Positions 11,309-11,914 of a stretch of DNA of 11,914 bases are shown here, piece by piece. Both the position numbers and the translations under genes were made by a program. Within the stretch, counting starts at the first letter, position 1. Each line of letters begins with the position of its first letter. The notes under the pieces are model-generated. The model did not search any database, was not told the origin of the DNA, and saw nothing but the letters and a program-made list of their open reading frames with translations. Source of the stretch: Deinococcus sp. (GTDB taxonomy: Bacteria; Deinococcota; Deinococci; Deinococcales; Thermaceae); assembly GCA_023382135.1 (NCBI GenBank), contig JAMCQK010000074.1, positions 1 to 11,914 of the forward strand, in the 5' to 3' direction.

Positions 11309-11914
11309 TCAAGCCTCACCCACTTCCACCGCCGCGGTAAGCGCCGCTCCCAAAAGTCCCGCATCGGTACCTAGCTCGGCAAGCTTCACCGGGGATGCGG
11401 TCCAGCCTCTAAGGTAGTTCTGGTAGGAAGCCAGCACTTCCGCCAGATAAACCTCGCCACCATGCAGCGCCACACCTCCGCCCAGCACGATTACCTCCGG
11501 GTCAAAAGTCTTGACCAGATTGGCGAGCCCCAGACCCACATAGCGCGCGCTCTGCACCACCACGCGCCGTGCTTTGGCTTCACCCTGGCGGAAGCGCTCA
11601 AACAGTTCCGGGGTACTGATGTCCTTGGAGTAGCTGTAGCTAGCGTCGCGTTCGAGCGCGCGGCCTGCGGCTAAGGCCTCGAGGCAGCCGTCAATCCCGC
11701 AGCCGCATACCGGCCCCCCCGGAAGCACCGTCAGGTGGCCCACCTCCGCCCCTTGTCCGTGGGCTCCGCGCCAGACCCGGTTCCGGATTACAAAGCCGCC
11801 GCCAATACCGGTTGAAATGGTCACAAACAGCGAGCTCTCGCTTCCCCTGGCCGCGCCCAGATGGTGTTCGGCCAGCGCCGCCGCGTTGGCGTCGTTCTCG
11901 ATAAAGACCGGCAA
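11309..11914 (-). CDS. ROK-family sugar kinase, C-terminal part (5' end outside window)
   Basis: The 201 visible residues are the C-terminal two thirds of a ROK-family (repressor, ORF, kinase) protein; the frame is open to the window edge. It begins with the catalytic stretch FIENDANAAALAEHHLGAAR and continues with STGIGGGFVIRNRVWRGAHG (phosphate-binding) and AEVGHLTV. The zinc site is C-G-C-G-x2-G-C-L-E. The second nucleotide-binding region is FDPEVIVLGGGVALHG. The catalytic Asp of ENDANA and complete kinase motifs point to a glucokinase-like enzyme rather than a pure regulator, but the N-terminal part, where an HTH domain would sit, is not visible. No clear terminator follows the TGA. Confidence 0.93.
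   Translation of the reverse strand: MPVFIENDANAAALAEHHLGAARGSESSLFVTISTGIGGGFVIRNRVWRGAHGQGAEVGHLTVLPGGPVCGCGIDGCLEALAAGRALERDASYSYSKDISTPELFERFRQGEAKARRVVVQSARYVGLGLANLVKTFDPEVIVLGGGVALHGGEVYLAEVLASYQNYLRGWTASPVKLAELGTDAGLLGAALTAAVEVGEA

Overview
The window looks like chromosomal DNA of a member of the Thermales (Deinococcota), most likely Meiothermus or a close relative. The translation-gene order tuf-rpmG-secE-nusG-rplK-rplA and the near-Thermus sequences of EF-Tu, L1, L11 and NusG point there, as do the high G+C content, several apparently leaderless promoters and clear orthologues of the Deinococcus regulators DdrO and IrrE/PprI. The genus is an inference from remembered sequences; no database was searched.

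Layout. (1) 1-2947, + strand: the end of tuf (EF-Tu), rpmG, secE, nusG, rplK and rplA, closed by a strong intrinsic terminator at 2915-2947. Strong hairpins sit in the tuf/rpmG and nusG/rplK gaps. (2) 3013-3920, - strand: an uncharacterised 110-aa gene, a 21-codon remnant of an EVE-domain gene, and an ABM-like (dimeric alpha/beta barrel) gene whose natural start codon appears to be ACG, followed by a - strand terminator. (3) 3812-5586: a divergent control region, then ddrO, a VOC-family gene and irrE (pprI) on the + strand. (4) 5614-6819: a YcaQ/AlkX-type DNA glycosylase gene, probably cotranscribed with irrE. (5) 6841-8238, - strand: a tRNA nucleotidyltransferase/poly(A) polymerase family gene with an HD domain. 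(6) 8338-10905, + strand: a tightly packed set encoding a CDP-alcohol phosphatidyltransferase, a Nudix hydrolase, an SDR reductase and GTP cyclohydrolase I (folE). (7) 10906-11308: about 400 bp with no convincing gene. (8) 11309 to the edge, - strand: the C-terminal part of a ROK-family sugar kinase.

The most interesting part is 3392-6819. In Deinococcus the metalloprotease IrrE cleaves the repressor DdrO after DNA damage and so releases genes carrying a 17-bp palindromic operator (RDRM, core TTATG-N7-CATAA). Here repressor and protease lie within 1 kb of each other. The divergent promoter region upstream of ddrO holds a perfect TTATG-N7-CATAA site over the -10 of the unknown 110-aa gene, and a one-mismatch copy (TTATG-N7-CGTAA) over the -35 of ddrO itself. 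The 110-aa protein ends in a tail with QSPLF, which fits the Q-x-x-L-F sliding-clamp-binding pattern. I read this as a compact IrrE/DdrO damage-response island in a Thermales genome, with a previously unrecognised, possibly clamp-binding, target gene and a DNA glycosylase attached.

A second functional theme is pterin/folate metabolism. An SDR lacking the usual catalytic serine and a Nudix hydrolase sit directly before folE, which suggests FolM-like and FolQ-like roles.
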